Of a stretch of 64,000 nt of DNA, positions 10,873 to 20,607 are shown piece by piece. The stretch's first letter is position 1, and each line of letters begins with the position of its first letter. A program made the translations under genes and the position numbers. Under the pieces are notes generated by a model that had not been told where the DNA came from, searched no databases, and worked only from the letters and a program-made list of their open reading frames with translations. This DNA comes from DATKOF01 sp035524795 (lineage in GTDB: Bacteria; Pseudomonadota; Gammaproteobacteria; Burkholderiales; SG8-41): contig DATKOF010000007.1 in the NCBI GenBank assembly GCA_035524795.1, positions 1-64,000 on the forward strand, written 5' to 3'.

Positions 10873-12057
10873 TCAAATCAGTCCGTCCTTTTTAAACATC
10901 TCTTTGATGCCGCGTATCGCCTGCCGCGTTCTTGCCTCGTTTTCTATCAGGGCGAATCTTACGTGGCCGTCCCCATATTCGCCAAAACCGACGCCGGGCG
11001 ATACCGCGACCTTGGCATCGGCCAGCAGTTTTTTCGAAAACTCCAGCGATCGCAGTTCGCGATACGGCTCCGGAATTTCCGCCCAGGTAAACATCGTGGC
11101 CTTGGGAACCTCGACGTTCCAGCCGGTCTTGTGCAAACCTTGGCACAGCACATCGCGGCGCTTGCGGTAAGTTTCGCAGATTTCGTAGACGCAGTCCTGC
11201 GGGCCTTCGAGCGCGAGAATGGACGCGACCTGGATCGGCGTGAAAGTACCGTAGTCGTGATAGCTTTTGATGCGCGCCAGCGCCGATACCAGCCGCCGGT
11301 TGCCGACCATGAAGCCGACACGCCAGCCCGGCATGTTGTAACTTTTCGACAGCGTGAAAAACTCGACCGCGACATCGCGCGCGCCCGGCACCTGCATGAT
11401 CGACGGCGCGCGATAGCCGTCGAACACGATATCGGCATAGGCGATGTCGTGGACGACGAAGATGCCGTACTCGCGCGCGAGCGCGACGATCTTCTCGAAG
11501 AAATCCAGTTCCACGCACTGCGTGGTCGGATTGCCCGGAAAATTGATGATCAGCATCTTGGGCTTTGGGTAGGTATCCCTGAGTGCGCGCTCAAGCGAGC
11601 CGAAGAAATCGACGCCGGGCGCCATCGGCACGTGACGGATGTCCGCGCCCGCGATCACCGGACCGTAGATATGGATCGGATAGCTCGGGTTCGGCACCAG
11701 CACGATGTCGCCGCGGTCGAGCGTCGCCAGCGCGAGATGCGCGATGCCTTCCTTGGAACCGATGGTGACGATGGCTTCGTGGTCGAAATCGAATTCGACG
11801 TTGTAGCGGATCTTGTACCAGTTGCAGATCGCACGCCGCAGCCGTGGAATGCCCCTCGACACCGAGTAGCGGTGCGTGTCATGGCGCCGCGCCGATTCGA
11901 TCAGCTTGTCGACGATGTGCGACGGCGTCGGGCCGTCGGGATTGCCCATGCTGAGGTCGATGATGTCCTCGCCGCGCTTGCGCGCCGCCGCCTTCAACTC
12001 ACCCGTGATGTTGAATACGTACGGCGGCAGGCGCTTGATGCGGGGAAATTCTTCCAT
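10873..12057 (-). CDS. alaC: alanine/aspartate-type aminotransferase AlaC
   Basis: This 394-residue class I/II PLP aminotransferase contains the PLP lysine in TLSKSYNMPGWRVGF (K238), the PNPSYPIH and NFPGNPTTQ motifs and the aspartate of VVHDIAYAD that contacts the pyridine nitrogen. Sequence and length fit the AlaC (YfdZ) glutamate-pyruvate aminotransferase. The ATG at 12057 gives the usual MEEFPRIKRLPPYVFN start. The first 26 bp of the gene recur exactly 139 bp upstream. Position ahead of hom and thrC is common in betaproteobacteria. Confidence 0.9.
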   Translation of the reverse strand: MEEFPRIKRLPPYVFNITGELKAAARKRGEDIIDLSMGNPDGPTPSHIVDKLIESARRHDTHRYSVSRGIPRLRRAICNWYKIRYNVEFDFDHEAIVTIGSKEGIAHLALATLDRGDIVLVPNPSYPIHIYGPVIAGADIRHVPMAPGVDFFGSLERALRDTYPKPKMLIINFPGNPTTQCVELDFFEKIVALAREYGIFVVHDIAYADIVFDGYRAPSIMQVPGARDVAVEFFTLSKSYNMPGWRVGFMVGNRRLVSALARIKSYHDYGTFTPIQVASILALEGPQDCVYEICETYRKRRDVLCQGLHKTGWNVEVPKATMFTWAEIPEPYRELRSLEFSKKLLADAKVAVSPGVGFGEYGDGHVRFALIENEARTRQAIRGIKEMFKKDGLI

Positions 12058-12067
12058 GGTCTTCGCG

Positions 12068-12196
12068 CTATCCGAAATTCCGCAGCAAGCGGCCGCCGAA
12101 GTATCGGCGCAGGCTGACGTGCGGCAGCACGTCAAGCGCGCAGCACGGCCGGAGCCAGAACTTCAAGGCACGCTTGATGCGGGGAAATTCTTCCAT
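12068..12196 (-). CDS. 42-codon ORF created by duplication of the alaC start; function unknown
   Basis: The frame starts with a duplicate of the first nine codons of alaC (MEEFPRIKR) and then diverges into ALKFWLRPCCALDVLPHVSL and RRYFGGRLLRNFG before TAG at 12068-12070, ten bases before the alaC ATG. It lies downstream of a good promoter and would be translated just ahead of alaC. It may be a leader peptide, a duplication relic or chance. I do not recognise the sequence. Confidence 0.35.
   Translation of the reverse strand: MEEFPRIKRALKFWLRPCCALDVLPHVSLRRYFGGRLLRNFG
12171..12196. repeat. 26-bp exact direct repeat of the alaC start region (partner at 12032-12057)
   Basis: The 26 bases ending at the alaC start codon (12032-12057) occur again, identical, at 12171-12196. 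The flanks on both sides differ, so this is a short duplication of the initiation region and not a longer tandem repeat. Confidence 0.9.
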
Positions 12197-12231
12197 CGGG
12201 GTAAAGCCTTGCTCTGGCGAAAAAGGGTATG

Positions 12232-12261
12232 ATTTTAGCGAATCCCCCCCTCAACCGGCAA
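12232..12261 (-). promoter_or_regulatory. candidate promoter for the alaC transcript
   Basis: Reading on the minus strand, TTGCCG (12256-12261) and TAAAAT (12232-12237) are separated by 18 bp. Transcription would begin about 25-30 nt upstream of the duplicated start codon at 12196. The opposite strand carries the start of the Mth938-like gene at 12272, so the two genes diverge from here. Confidence 0.5.
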
Positions 12262-12271
12262 TCAAACGGCG

Positions 12272-12649
12272 ATGAAATTCCATCTGACGACGGCGGCCGG
12301 ACAGCATCTGTTCACCGGTTACGGCGCCGGCTATGTCGCGGTCGACGGTGTGCGCCACGAGATCAGCCTGATCGTCACGCCGCAACAGATATACGATGAC
12401 TGGCGCGGTCTCGCCTTCGAGCAGCTGACCGCCGCGCACTTCGAGTTTCTACTGACGCTGCAACCGGAACTCGTGCTGCTCGGCACCGGCAATACGCTGC
12501 GCTTCCCGCCCCCGGCGCTGTCGCGCTGCCTGATCGAATCGCGCGTCGGGCTGGAAGTGATGGACACCACCGCCGCCTGCCGCACCTACAACATATTGAC
12601 CGCCGAAGGCCGTGGCGTGGTCGCGGCGGTGCTGCTTCCGTCGAAATAA
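12272..12649 (+). CDS. Mth938-like domain protein (DUF498)
   Basis: This 125-residue protein has the Mth938/NDUFAF3-like fold pattern: ISLIVTPQQI, LLTLQPELVLLGTGNTLRFP and the terminal MDTTAACRTYNIL followed by EGRGVVAAVL. The LLGTG and TxxACRTYN motifs are diagnostic. Relatives include the mitochondrial complex I assembly factor NDUFAF3, but the bacterial role is not established. It is divergently placed from alaC and convergent with the HDAC-like gene, 7 bp away. Confidence 0.85.
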   Translation: MKFHLTTAAGQHLFTGYGAGYVAVDGVRHEISLIVTPQQIYDDWRGLAFEQLTAAHFEFLLTLQPELVLLGTGNTLRFPPPALSRCLIESRVGLEVMDTTAACRTYNILTAEGRGVVAAVLLPSK

Positions 12650-12656
12650 ACGATCG

Positions 12657-13580
12657 TCAGTCGCCGAGCAGAACGGCGATGTGATCGGCGGCGTTGCGCG
12701 CCAGCGCCGGCAACTGGTAGCCGCCTTCCAGCAGCGACACGACGCGCCCCTGCGCAAGCCGTTCCGCCGCAGCCTTGATCCAGCATGCGGCCCAGTGGTA
12801 ATCGGCATCATCGAGCAGCAGCCCGGCCATGTCGTCGTCGCGGTGCGCATCGAAGCCGGCCGACACGAACAGCATCTGCGGCCGGAAACTTTCAAACGCG
12901 GGCAGCCATTGCTCCTCAATCGCGGCGCGGAATTCAGCGCCGCCGCTGCCGGCGCGCAACGGCACGTTGACCATGCGCCCGGAACGGCCTTCGATGCCGC
13001 TGCCCGGATAGAACGGGTGCTGGAAGGTGGAAACCATCAGCACGCGTTCATCGTCGCGGAAAATGTCCTCGGTGCCGTTGCCGTGGTGGACGTCGAAATC
13101 GACGATCGCGACGCGCGACAGTTGGTGCCGTTCGAGCGCGTGCGCAACACCGACCGCAACATTGTTGAAGAAACAGAAACCCATCGCGCGGCCGCGCTCG
13201 GCATGATGGCCGGGCGGCCGCACCGCGCAGAACGCATTGTCCGCCGCGCCTTCGAGCAACAGATCCGTGGCCAGCACCGCGGCGCCGGCGGCGTGCAGCG
13301 CGGCCGCCAGCGTATGAGGATTCATCGCAGTATCGGGGTCGAGCTGGATCAGTCCTTCCTGCGGCGCGACGGCCGCAAGCGCGTCGAGGTAGCGCGGATC
13401 GTGAACGCGTTCGAGCTGCGCGCGAGTGGCCGGCGGCGCCGTAAAATGCTGCAGCCGCTGCCATGATCCGGCGGCGCACAGCTCGCGCTCGATGGCGGCC
13501 AGCCGCGCCGGCGACTCCGGATGCCACGCGCCCATCTCGTGCCGCAGGCAGTCGGGATGGGAAATATAGGCGGTAGTCAT
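12657..13580 (-). CDS. histone deacetylase-family hydrolase (acetylpolyamine/acetoin-type)
   Basis: The 307-residue zinc hydrolase carries the HDAC-fold active-site motifs: RPPGHHAERGRAMGFCFFNN with the HH pair, zinc ligands in IVDFDVHHGNGTEDIF, and SAGFDAHRDD. Bacterial members remove acetyl groups from small amines or proteins; the substrate here is unknown. The ATG at 13580 (MTTAYISHPDCLRHEMG) was preferred over a longer frame with an arginine-rich head. The downstream moxR cluster is divergent and starts about 80 bp away. Confidence 0.88.
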   Translation of the reverse strand: MTTAYISHPDCLRHEMGAWHPESPARLAAIERELCAAGSWQRLQHFTAPPATRAQLERVHDPRYLDALAAVAPQEGLIQLDPDTAMNPHTLAAALHAAGAAVLATDLLLEGAADNAFCAVRPPGHHAERGRAMGFCFFNNVAVGVAHALERHQLSRVAIVDFDVHHGNGTEDIFRDDERVLMVSTFQHPFYPGSGIEGRSGRMVNVPLRAGSGGAEFRAAIEEQWLPAFESFRPQMLFVSAGFDAHRDDDMAGLLLDDADYHWAACWIKAAAERLAQGRVVSLLEGGYQLPALARNAADHIAVLLGD

Positions 13581-13659
13581 GCGTTGGCGGCAAACGGATG
13601 CAATGCATGATAGCAGCCCCCGCCTGCGGCGCACGCAGGTTCCAAGCTACAATGAATGG

Positions 13660-14577
<918 letters not shown>

Positions 14578-14584
14578 CCGAGCA

Positions 14585-15562
14585 ATGATAGCCACGCTCA
14601 GAAACCGCTTCACTTCCTGGCTGTTTCAGTGGCGCGACCCCGAGCCCGGCGCGATCACTTTGGTGCAGCGGCGGGTGTTCATCCTGCCGACGCGCTTCGG
14701 CGTGATCTATGCCGGCACGCTGCTGTTGATGCTGACCGGCGCCATCAACTACAGCCTGAGCCTCGGCTTCGTGCTGACCTTCCTGCTCGCCGGGCTCGGC
14801 GTCAATTCGATCATCCATACCTTCCGCAATCTGGCGCATCTCAGGATATCGCCGGGCCGCGCGCCGCCGGTATTCGCCGGCGACACCGCGCAATTCGCGC
14901 TGACGCTGGAAAACCAGGGTCCGCTCGACCGCTACAGCATCGGCATCACCCGAGATCGCAATCACATCTCCTATGTCGATGTGCCGGCGCGGCAGTCGAT
15001 CGTCGCGCGGGTCGCGATACCGGCGATCAAGCGCGGCACGCTGCGCGCCGGCCGGCTGACGCTGTTCACGACTTTCCCGCTCGGCCTGTGCCGCGCCTGG
15101 GCTTACGCCAGCCCGAACATGCAGTGCCTGGTTTATCCGCGCCCCGAAGCTCCGGGTATCGCGCTGCCGGCTTCCGATTCGAGTGAAGGCAGCGGTTTCG
15201 AACATGGCAGCGGCCGGGAGGATTTTTCCGGACTGCGTTCCTATCATCCTGGCGATTCGCCGCGCCATATCGCATGGAAAGCCGCAGCGCGCGACCAGAC
15301 GCTGTACGTCAAGCAGTTCAGCGGCGCCGCGGCGGCCGAATTGTGGCTCGACTGGCGGCAGTTGCCGGACGCTTTCGGAATCGAGGTCCGGCTGTCGCGA
15401 CTGACGCGCTGGGTGCTCGATGCGCATGCCGCCGGCCTGAGCTTCGGCCTGCGCATGCCCGGCGTCGTTGTGCCGCCGGCGCCGGGCGACGCGCAACGCG
15501 ACCGCTGCCTGCAGGCACTGGCGCTGTTCGGGGAAATCAGCGATGTCGATCGCGGCCGCTGA
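14585..15562 (+). CDS. DUF58 domain membrane protein
   Basis: This 325-residue protein has two N-terminal hydrophobic segments (FGVIYAGTLLLMLTGAINY and FVLTFLLAGLG) followed by a soluble domain. The DUF58 signature around residue 215 reads REDFSGLRSYHPGDSPRHIA, then WKAAAR. DUF58 proteins are partners of MoxR ATPases. It starts 7 bp after moxR and overlaps tgpA by 20 bp, which indicates translational coupling. The exact role is not known. Confidence 0.88.
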   Translation: MIATLRNRFTSWLFQWRDPEPGAITLVQRRVFILPTRFGVIYAGTLLLMLTGAINYSLSLGFVLTFLLAGLGVNSIIHTFRNLAHLRISPGRAPPVFAGDTAQFALTLENQGPLDRYSIGITRDRNHISYVDVPARQSIVARVAIPAIKRGTLRAGRLTLFTTFPLGLCRAWAYASPNMQCLVYPRPEAPGIALPASDSSEGSGFEHGSGREDFSGLRSYHPGDSPRHIAWKAAARDQTLYVKQFSGAAAAELWLDWRQLPDAFGIEVRLSRLTRWVLDAHAAGLSFGLRMPGVVVPPAPGDAQRDRCLQALALFGEISDVDRGR

Positions 15563-17504
15563 CAGACTCGACATGCGCCGCGTCGGCTGGCTGCTGGCGT
15601 CGCTGCTGCTGGTCGCGGCGCCGCACGCGGAGCGCGTGCCGTGGTGGGTCACGCTGCTGGTCGCGGCCCTGTTCGTCTGGCGCTTCCACCTTCAACGCCA
15701 CGCGCTCGCGCTGCCGCGCAAATGGCTGCTGCTGGCGATTGCGGCCGGCGCGATGGCCGGCATCTACCTGAGCTACGGCCGCATCATGGGGCGCGATTCC
15801 GGAATCGCGCTGCTGGTCGTGATGCTGGCGCTGAAACTGCTGGAAATGGCGACGCTGCGCGACGCGATGATACTGGTCTTCCTCTGCTATTTTCTGGTCA
15901 TCACCAATTTCCTGTACTCGCAGACCATCCCGATGGCGCTCTACATGCTGGGCGCGGTGTGGCTGACCACCGCGACCATGATCGGATTCCAGTTCCGCTC
16001 GCCGCCGGCAAAAAGCCCCCGCTATCAACTGCGCAACGCCGGACTGATGCTGCTGCAGGCGGCGCCGCTGATGCTGGTGTTGTTCGTGCTGTTCCCGCGG
16101 GTGCAGGGACCGCTGTGGGGCATGCCGCAGGATGCCGCCGGCATGACCGGGCTGTCCGACCAGATGTCGCCGGGCAGCGTCAGCGGTCTGATCTCGTCCG
16201 ACGCAGTCGCGTTTCGCGTCAGCTTCAAGGGTCAGGTTCCTGCCACTGACCGACTCTACTGGCGCGGGCCGGTGATGTGGGATTTCGACGGCTATACCTG
16301 GAGCGCCGCGCAAACCATCAGCCCGCCGCCGCGCCGCTACCAGTCGCGCGGCGATCCGGTCGAATACGCGGTGACCGTCGAACCGAGCGGCAAGCACTGG
16401 CTGTTCGCGCTGGATCTGCCGGTCGCCGCGCCGCCACGCAGCATCCTGACCGGCGACTATCAGCTGCTGTCGCAGGCCAGGATCATGACGCGCATGCGCT
16501 ACGACATGGCCTCCTATCTGGATTACCGCGACAATGCCGGACTGCAGCCGTACGAACTGCGGCGCGCGCTGCGGCTGCCGCCCGACTCGAACCCGCGCAC
16601 CGCGGCGCTGGCACGCGAGATGCGCGCCGCGGCGCGCGACGATCGCGACTACATCGACGCTGTGCTGCGCATGTTCCGGACCAGCAATTTCTTCTACACG
16701 ACGCAACCGCCCCGCCTCGGCGCCGACCCGGTCGATGAATTCCTGTTCACGACACGCGCCGGCTTCTGCGAGCACTATGCGTCGTCGTTCGTGGTGCTGA
16801 TGCGCGCGGCCGGCATTCCGGCACGGGTCGTGACCGGCTATCAGGGCGGAGAACTGAACAGCGTCGGCAATTACCTGATCGTGCGGCAGGCCGACGCGCA
16901 CGCCTGGGCGGAAGTGTGGCTGGACGACGCGGGATGGTCGCGCGTGGATCCGACCGCCGCAGTATCGCCGACGCGCATCGAACAGGGCATCGCCGCCGCA
17001 GTGCCGCAGGGCGAGCCGCTGCCGCTGCTGCTGCAGAACAGATATCCGTGGCTGGAACGCGCGCACCTGACCTGGGATTCGATCGCGAACGCATGGAACC
17101 AGATGGTGCTGGGCTATACCCCGGAGCGCCAGCAGCAACTGCTGCGGCGGGCCGGCATCGACAATGCAACCTGGGAAAAGCTGGCCGCCCTGTTGCTCGT
17201 CATCACCGGTGCGGTAATGCTGGTCGTTTCCGCGCTGATTCTGCGCCAATTGCGCGCCACGCACCTCGATCCGGTAACCGCCGCTTACGCGCGTTTCTGC
17301 AGCCGGCTTGCGCGGCGCGGCCTGGCGCGCCATCCCAGCGAAGGGCCGGACGCGTTCCGCAAGCGCACGACCGCGGCCCGGCCCTGGCTCGCCCCAGCGA
17401 TCGATGCGATCAGCGACCTCTATATCCGTCTGCGATACGGCGATACGGCGAACGCCGATGACCTGCGGCAATTACGCCGACGGGTGCGGGCATTCCGTCC
17501 GTAG
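15543..17504 (+). CDS. tgpA: TgpA-type membrane transglutaminase-like protein (DUF3488)
   Basis: The 653-residue protein has an N-terminal cluster of about six membrane helices (DUF3488) and a periplasmic transglutaminase core. Catalytic residues are visible: Cys in TRAGFCEHYASSFVVLMR, His in ADAHAWAEVWL and Asp in GWSRVDPTAAVSP. A late membrane helix (LAALLLVITGAVMLVVSALI) and a short cytoplasmic tail follow. The ATG at 15543 (MSIAAADRLDMRR) is preferred. With moxR and the DUF58 gene it forms a conserved envelope-associated cluster; the Pseudomonas relative is essential, but the substrate is unknown. Confidence 0.88.
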   Translation: MSIAAADRLDMRRVGWLLASLLLVAAPHAERVPWWVTLLVAALFVWRFHLQRHALALPRKWLLLAIAAGAMAGIYLSYGRIMGRDSGIALLVVMLALKLLEMATLRDAMILVFLCYFLVITNFLYSQTIPMALYMLGAVWLTTATMIGFQFRSPPAKSPRYQLRNAGLMLLQAAPLMLVLFVLFPRVQGPLWGMPQDAAGMTGLSDQMSPGSVSGLISSDAVAFRVSFKGQVPATDRLYWRGPVMWDFDGYTWSAAQTISPPPRRYQSRGDPVEYAVTVEPSGKHWLFALDLPVAAPPRSILTGDYQLLSQARIMTRMRYDMASYLDYRDNAGLQPYELRRALRLPPDSNPRTAALAREMRAAARDDRDYIDAVLRMFRTSNFFYTTQPPRLGADPVDEFLFTTRAGFCEHYASSFVVLMRAAGIPARVVTGYQGGELNSVGNYLIVRQADAHAWAEVWLDDAGWSRVDPTAAVSPTRIEQGIAAAVPQGEPLPLLLQNRYPWLERAHLTWDSIANAWNQMVLGYTPERQQQLLRRAGIDNATWEKLAALLLVITGAVMLVVSALILRQLRATHLDPVTAAYARFCSRLARRGLARHPSEGPDAFRKRTTAARPWLAPAIDAISDLYIRLRYGDTANADDLRQLRRRVRAFRP

Positions 17505-17538
17505 CCGGCCGCGACATTTATCCAGCCAGCGGCGATCG

Positions 17539-18408
17539 TCAGGGAGCAGGCAGCAATTTGGCGGGGTCGACCGGTTTGCCCTGACGCCGGATTTCGAAAT
17601 GCAGCTCGATCTTGTCACTGTCGCTGCTGCCCATTTCGGCGATTTTCTGTCCCTTGACCACGCTCTGCCCCTCCTTGACCAGAATCGCGTCGTTGTGGGC
17701 ATAGACGCTGGAATACGTTTTGTTGTGCCTGAGCACGATCAGCTTGCCGTAACCGCGGATTCCGCTGCCGCTGTAGAGCACGACGCCGGCCGCGCTGGCC
17801 AGCACCGGCTGGCTGGCCTTGCCGACGATATCGATGCCCTTCGCGTTCGCCGCCTCATCGAAAGTGGCGATCAGTTTCCCCTGCGCCGGCCATCCCCAGC
17901 TGATATTTTCGTCATCCGGCGCCGGTTTCTCCTCGGCGACCGGTGGTTTCTGCAGTTGCGCGGCCGTCTGCTCCGAATACGGCAGCTTGACCGCCTTGGG
18001 CTGCGACTTCGTTCCCTGCACGGAGGAGCCGGTGCCGCTGCCCATCGGCCGTCCTTCCACCGTCGGCGCCGACCTCAGCGGCGCGGCTACTGCGCCGACT
18101 GGCGGCCGCAACCGCAATGGCTGACCGACAGTCAGGTTGCGCGGATTGCTGATGTTGTTCCATGCAGCGAGTTCCTTGTAGTCGAGCCCATAATCGAGAG
18201 CGATGCTGAACAGGGTATCGCCCTTGCGGACGACATACTGATCGGGACGAGTGTCGGGTTCAAATGCCCGGCCGCCGGGCTGGGCCCTTTGCAGCGACCG
18301 TTCGCTGACCGGCACCGGGTGGGAGGTGGCGACGCATCCGTTCACGAGCAGCAACGGCAGCAGCGACAGCGCCAGCAGCCCGTCGCGCAGCGTATGGCCG
18401 GAGATCAT
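17539..18408 (-). CDS. nlpD: NlpD-like lipoprotein, LysM plus degenerate M23 (LytM) domain
   Basis: The 289-residue protein has a signal peptide ending at LLVNGC, one LysM domain (YVVRKGDTLFSIALDYG, about 60-103) and a C-terminal LytM domain. The zinc-binding residues are missing: the usual H..D site reads NAKGIDI and the HLH site reads ELHFEIR. It should therefore be a non-catalytic activator of cell-wall amidases, as E. coli NlpD is for AmiC. Its ATG overlaps the pcm stop (ATGA). In gammaproteobacteria rpoS follows nlpD; here a convergent tgpA gene follows instead. Confidence 0.9.
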   Translation of the reverse strand: MISGHTLRDGLLALSLLPLLLVNGCVATSHPVPVSERSLQRAQPGGRAFEPDTRPDQYVVRKGDTLFSIALDYGLDYKELAAWNNISNPRNLTVGQPLRLRPPVGAVAAPLRSAPTVEGRPMGSGTGSSVQGTKSQPKAVKLPYSEQTAAQLQKPPVAEEKPAPDDENISWGWPAQGKLIATFDEAANAKGIDIVGKASQPVLASAAGVVLYSGSGIRGYGKLIVLRHNKTYSSVYAHNDAILVKEGQSVVKGQKIAEMGSSDSDKIELHFEIRRQGKPVDPAKLLPAP

Positions 18409-19064
18409 TGACTGACTCCCGACAGCATCGGAACGAACCTCACTGCGTCGAGTTCGGATTGGGAGAATCCATCCGCGTCACGCTCGATCAGGTAGAGGGT
18501 CTGTTGCTGGATTCCGATCGGGATCACCATTCTGCCGCCAACCGCCAGCTGCTGCTTCAATGCCTCCGGCAAATGAGATGCGGCCGCGGCCACCATGATG
18601 CCGTCGAACGGCGCAGCCTCGGGAATACCGGCGTGGCCGTCGGCGTGACGGGTTCTGACATTGCTGATGCGCAGCTCGCGCAAATTCCGGCGCGCCTTGG
18701 TCAGCAGCGGCAACAGACGTTCGACCGTATAGACTTCCTCGGCAAGCCGCGCCAGGATCGCGGTCTGATAGCCGCAGCCGGTGCCGATCTCGAGTACTTT
18801 TCCGAGCCGTTTGCCCGCGGTCAGCATCTCCGTCATGCGGGCGACGATGTACGGCTGGGAAATGGTCTGCCCGAATCCGATCGGCAGCGGAATGTCTTCA
18901 TAGGCGCGGTGCGCAAGCGCTTCTTCGACGAAGATATGCCGTGGAATCTCGTACATCGCGTTCAGCACCGCTTCGTCGGTGACCCCCTGTTCGCGCAGCC
19001 GCTCGATCATGCGCAAACGCGTACGCTGCGACGTCATGCCGATTCCCGACAGACGTTCGCTCAT
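18405..19064 (-). CDS. pcm: protein-L-isoaspartate O-methyltransferase
   Basis: Pcm methylates L-isoaspartyl residues with SAM to start repair of aged proteins. The 219-residue sequence has VEIGTGCGYQTAILARL-type motif I (LEIGTGCGYQ), motif PLPIGFGQTISQPYIVA near residue 60 and VAAAASHLPEAL further on. The ATG at 19064 overlaps the surE stop (ATGA) and gives MSERLSGIGMTSQRTR; a longer frame adds an Arg-rich shadow. The surE-pcm-nlpD order is a classic stationary-phase operon. Confidence 0.94.
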   Translation of the reverse strand: MSERLSGIGMTSQRTRLRMIERLREQGVTDEAVLNAMYEIPRHIFVEEALAHRAYEDIPLPIGFGQTISQPYIVARMTEMLTAGKRLGKVLEIGTGCGYQTAILARLAEEVYTVERLLPLLTKARRNLRELRISNVRTRHADGHAGIPEAAPFDGIMVAAAASHLPEALKQQLAVGGRMVIPIGIQQQTLYLIERDADGFSQSELDAVRFVPMLSGVSQ

Positions 19065-19801
19065 CCTAGCCAGTCCCTGATGTCCTGAACCTGGGAAAAA
19101 TGCGTGAGGTCGATCTGCAACGGTGTCACCGATACCACGGTGCGCGCAACCGCGTTGAAGTCGGTGCCGGCGCCCGCGTCCTGCGCGCCGCCGGCGGCGC
19201 CCACCCAATAGACGGTCTCCCCGCGCGGCGTCGTCGACTTCACCACCGGTTCGGCCTTGTGCCGTCTGCCCAGACGGGTGACTTCAATGCCGCGCAATTG
19301 CGCGTAAGGCACGTCCGGAACGTTGACATTGAGCAGCACCGGCTGGCCGAAAGGCGACTGCTCGAAGCGCCTCACCATTTCGGCGGCGACCTGCGCCGCG
19401 GTTTCATAATGGTCGCCGCCGTTCGCCGCAAGTGACACCGCGAGAGACGGGATGCCGAGCAGAAAGCCTTCAGTCGCCGCGGCAACCGTGCCCGAATAGA
19501 CGGTGTCGTCACCCATGTTCGGGCCATGATTGATGCCGGAGATCACGACATCCGGCAGTTGATCGAGAAGACCGGTTACCGCAAGGTGCACACAATCGGT
19601 CGGCGTGCCGTTCACATAATAGAAATCATTGCCGGCGCGGCGCACCGTCAGCGGTCGGTCGAGCGTCAACGAATTGCTGGCGCCGCTGCGGTCACGTTCC
19701 GGCGCAACCACCGTGATCGCCGCAAATGCGGCGAGAGTGTCGGCCAGCGACGCAAGCCCCGGCGCAAAATAGCCATCGTCGTTGCTGAGCAGAATGCGCA
19801 T
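19061..19801 (-). CDS. surE: 5'/3'-nucleotidase SurE
   Basis: SurE is a metal-dependent nucleotidase. The 246-residue protein begins MRILLSNDDGYFAPGL, where the DD pair binds the metal. Further metal and substrate motifs are RSGASNSLTLDRPL and SGINHGPNMGDDTVYSGTV. The ATG at 19801 is the family start. Its stop overlaps the pcm start, so the two are translationally coupled. It lies 48 bp downstream of skp on the same strand. Confidence 0.95.
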   Translation of the reverse strand: MRILLSNDDGYFAPGLASLADTLAAFAAITVVAPERDRSGASNSLTLDRPLTVRRAGNDFYYVNGTPTDCVHLAVTGLLDQLPDVVISGINHGPNMGDDTVYSGTVAAATEGFLLGIPSLAVSLAANGGDHYETAAQVAAEMVRRFEQSPFGQPVLLNVNVPDVPYAQLRGIEVTRLGRRHKAEPVVKSTTPRGETVYWVGAAGGAQDAGAGTDFNAVARTVVSVTPLQIDLTHFSQVQDIRDWLG

Positions 19802-19849
19802 GCTTCGGGATCCGCCGTCACCGTGGGAAAACCGCCGCTGCAACCGACA

Positions 19850-20377
19850 TCACTTGGCCGGCCTGTCCTTCGCGTCGATCCGTTTTGCCATTTCGGCCAG
19901 CACCTGGTCGGTGATGTCGATGCGCTGCCCGCTGAAAACCGCGTCCTGCACGATCAGATCATATTTGCCGGAATCGGCGATCTGCCTGATCACGACGTTG
20001 GCTTCGGCGCTTAACCGCCCGAATTCTTCGCGTTTGCGCTGATCGATGTCCTCAGCGAGATCCTGCTGCATCTGCTGGAGTTGCGTGGCCATTTTCGTAA
20101 AGGCTTTTTCCTTCGCCTGCCGCTCATCGGGTTTCATCGTGCTTGAATTCGCGTCGAGATCAGCCTTGAGGTCAGCGACGCGTTTCTGGAAATTGGCGAC
20201 GTCGTCTTCGCGCCCCGCAAATTCCTTCTTCAGGTTTTCCAGCGCCAGCCGCGCGGTCGCGGATTCGTTCTGGATGCGGAAAGGATTGATGTATCCGATC
20301 TTGACGCCCTGCGCGACGGCATGCCCGCCCGCGACCACAAGCATCAACGCCAGGCAAACGCCGGGAAGAAACTTCAT
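19850..20377 (-). CDS. OmpH/Skp-family periplasmic chaperone
   Basis: The 175-residue protein has a cleavable signal peptide (MKFLPGVCLALMLVVAGG, cleavage after AVAQ), then KIGYINPFRIQNESATARLA, typical of the Skp start GxVDxxRI. A long charged coiled coil (LENLKKEFAGREDDV onward to about residue 130) forms the tentacles. Skp holds unfolded outer-membrane proteins in the periplasm. It is unusual here: skp normally sits between bamA and lpxD, but this copy precedes surE. It may be a second paralog. Confidence 0.87.
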   Translation of the reverse strand: MKFLPGVCLALMLVVAGGHAVAQGVKIGYINPFRIQNESATARLALENLKKEFAGREDDVANFQKRVADLKADLDANSSTMKPDERQAKEKAFTKMATQLQQMQQDLAEDIDQRKREEFGRLSAEANVVIRQIADSGKYDLIVQDAVFSGQRIDITDQVLAEMAKRIDAKDRPAK

Positions 20378-20483
20378 CGGATATCCACCAGATTTGAACC
20401 GTCAGTCACGTAAGTCCTGGCCACTCGCTTTATCCCATCCGGCCAACGGAGGGCCGGCAGTATTCCTGTGTTCATATCAATTC

Positions 20484-20560
20484 TGGTCGGGGCGGCGAGA
20501 TTCGAACTCGCGACCACCTGCACCCCATGCAGGTACGCTACCAGGCTGCGCTACGCCCCG
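20484..20560 (-). tRNA. tRNA-Pro (anticodon GGG)
   Basis: The 77-nt minus-strand sequence folds into a full cloverleaf. The acceptor CGGGGCG pairs perfectly with CGCCCCG, and the CCA end is encoded. The anticodon stem CCTGC/GCAGG carries loop ATGGGGT with anticodon GGG, which reads CCC and CCU. A TATAAT box lies upstream at 20570-20575 (minus), although its -35 is weak. It lies 47 bp downstream of the merR-type gene. Confidence 0.96.
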
Positions 20561-20607
20561 TAGCGGGCAATTATATAACAGAGGTAAAGCAGCTTATCGG
20601 ACGACGC

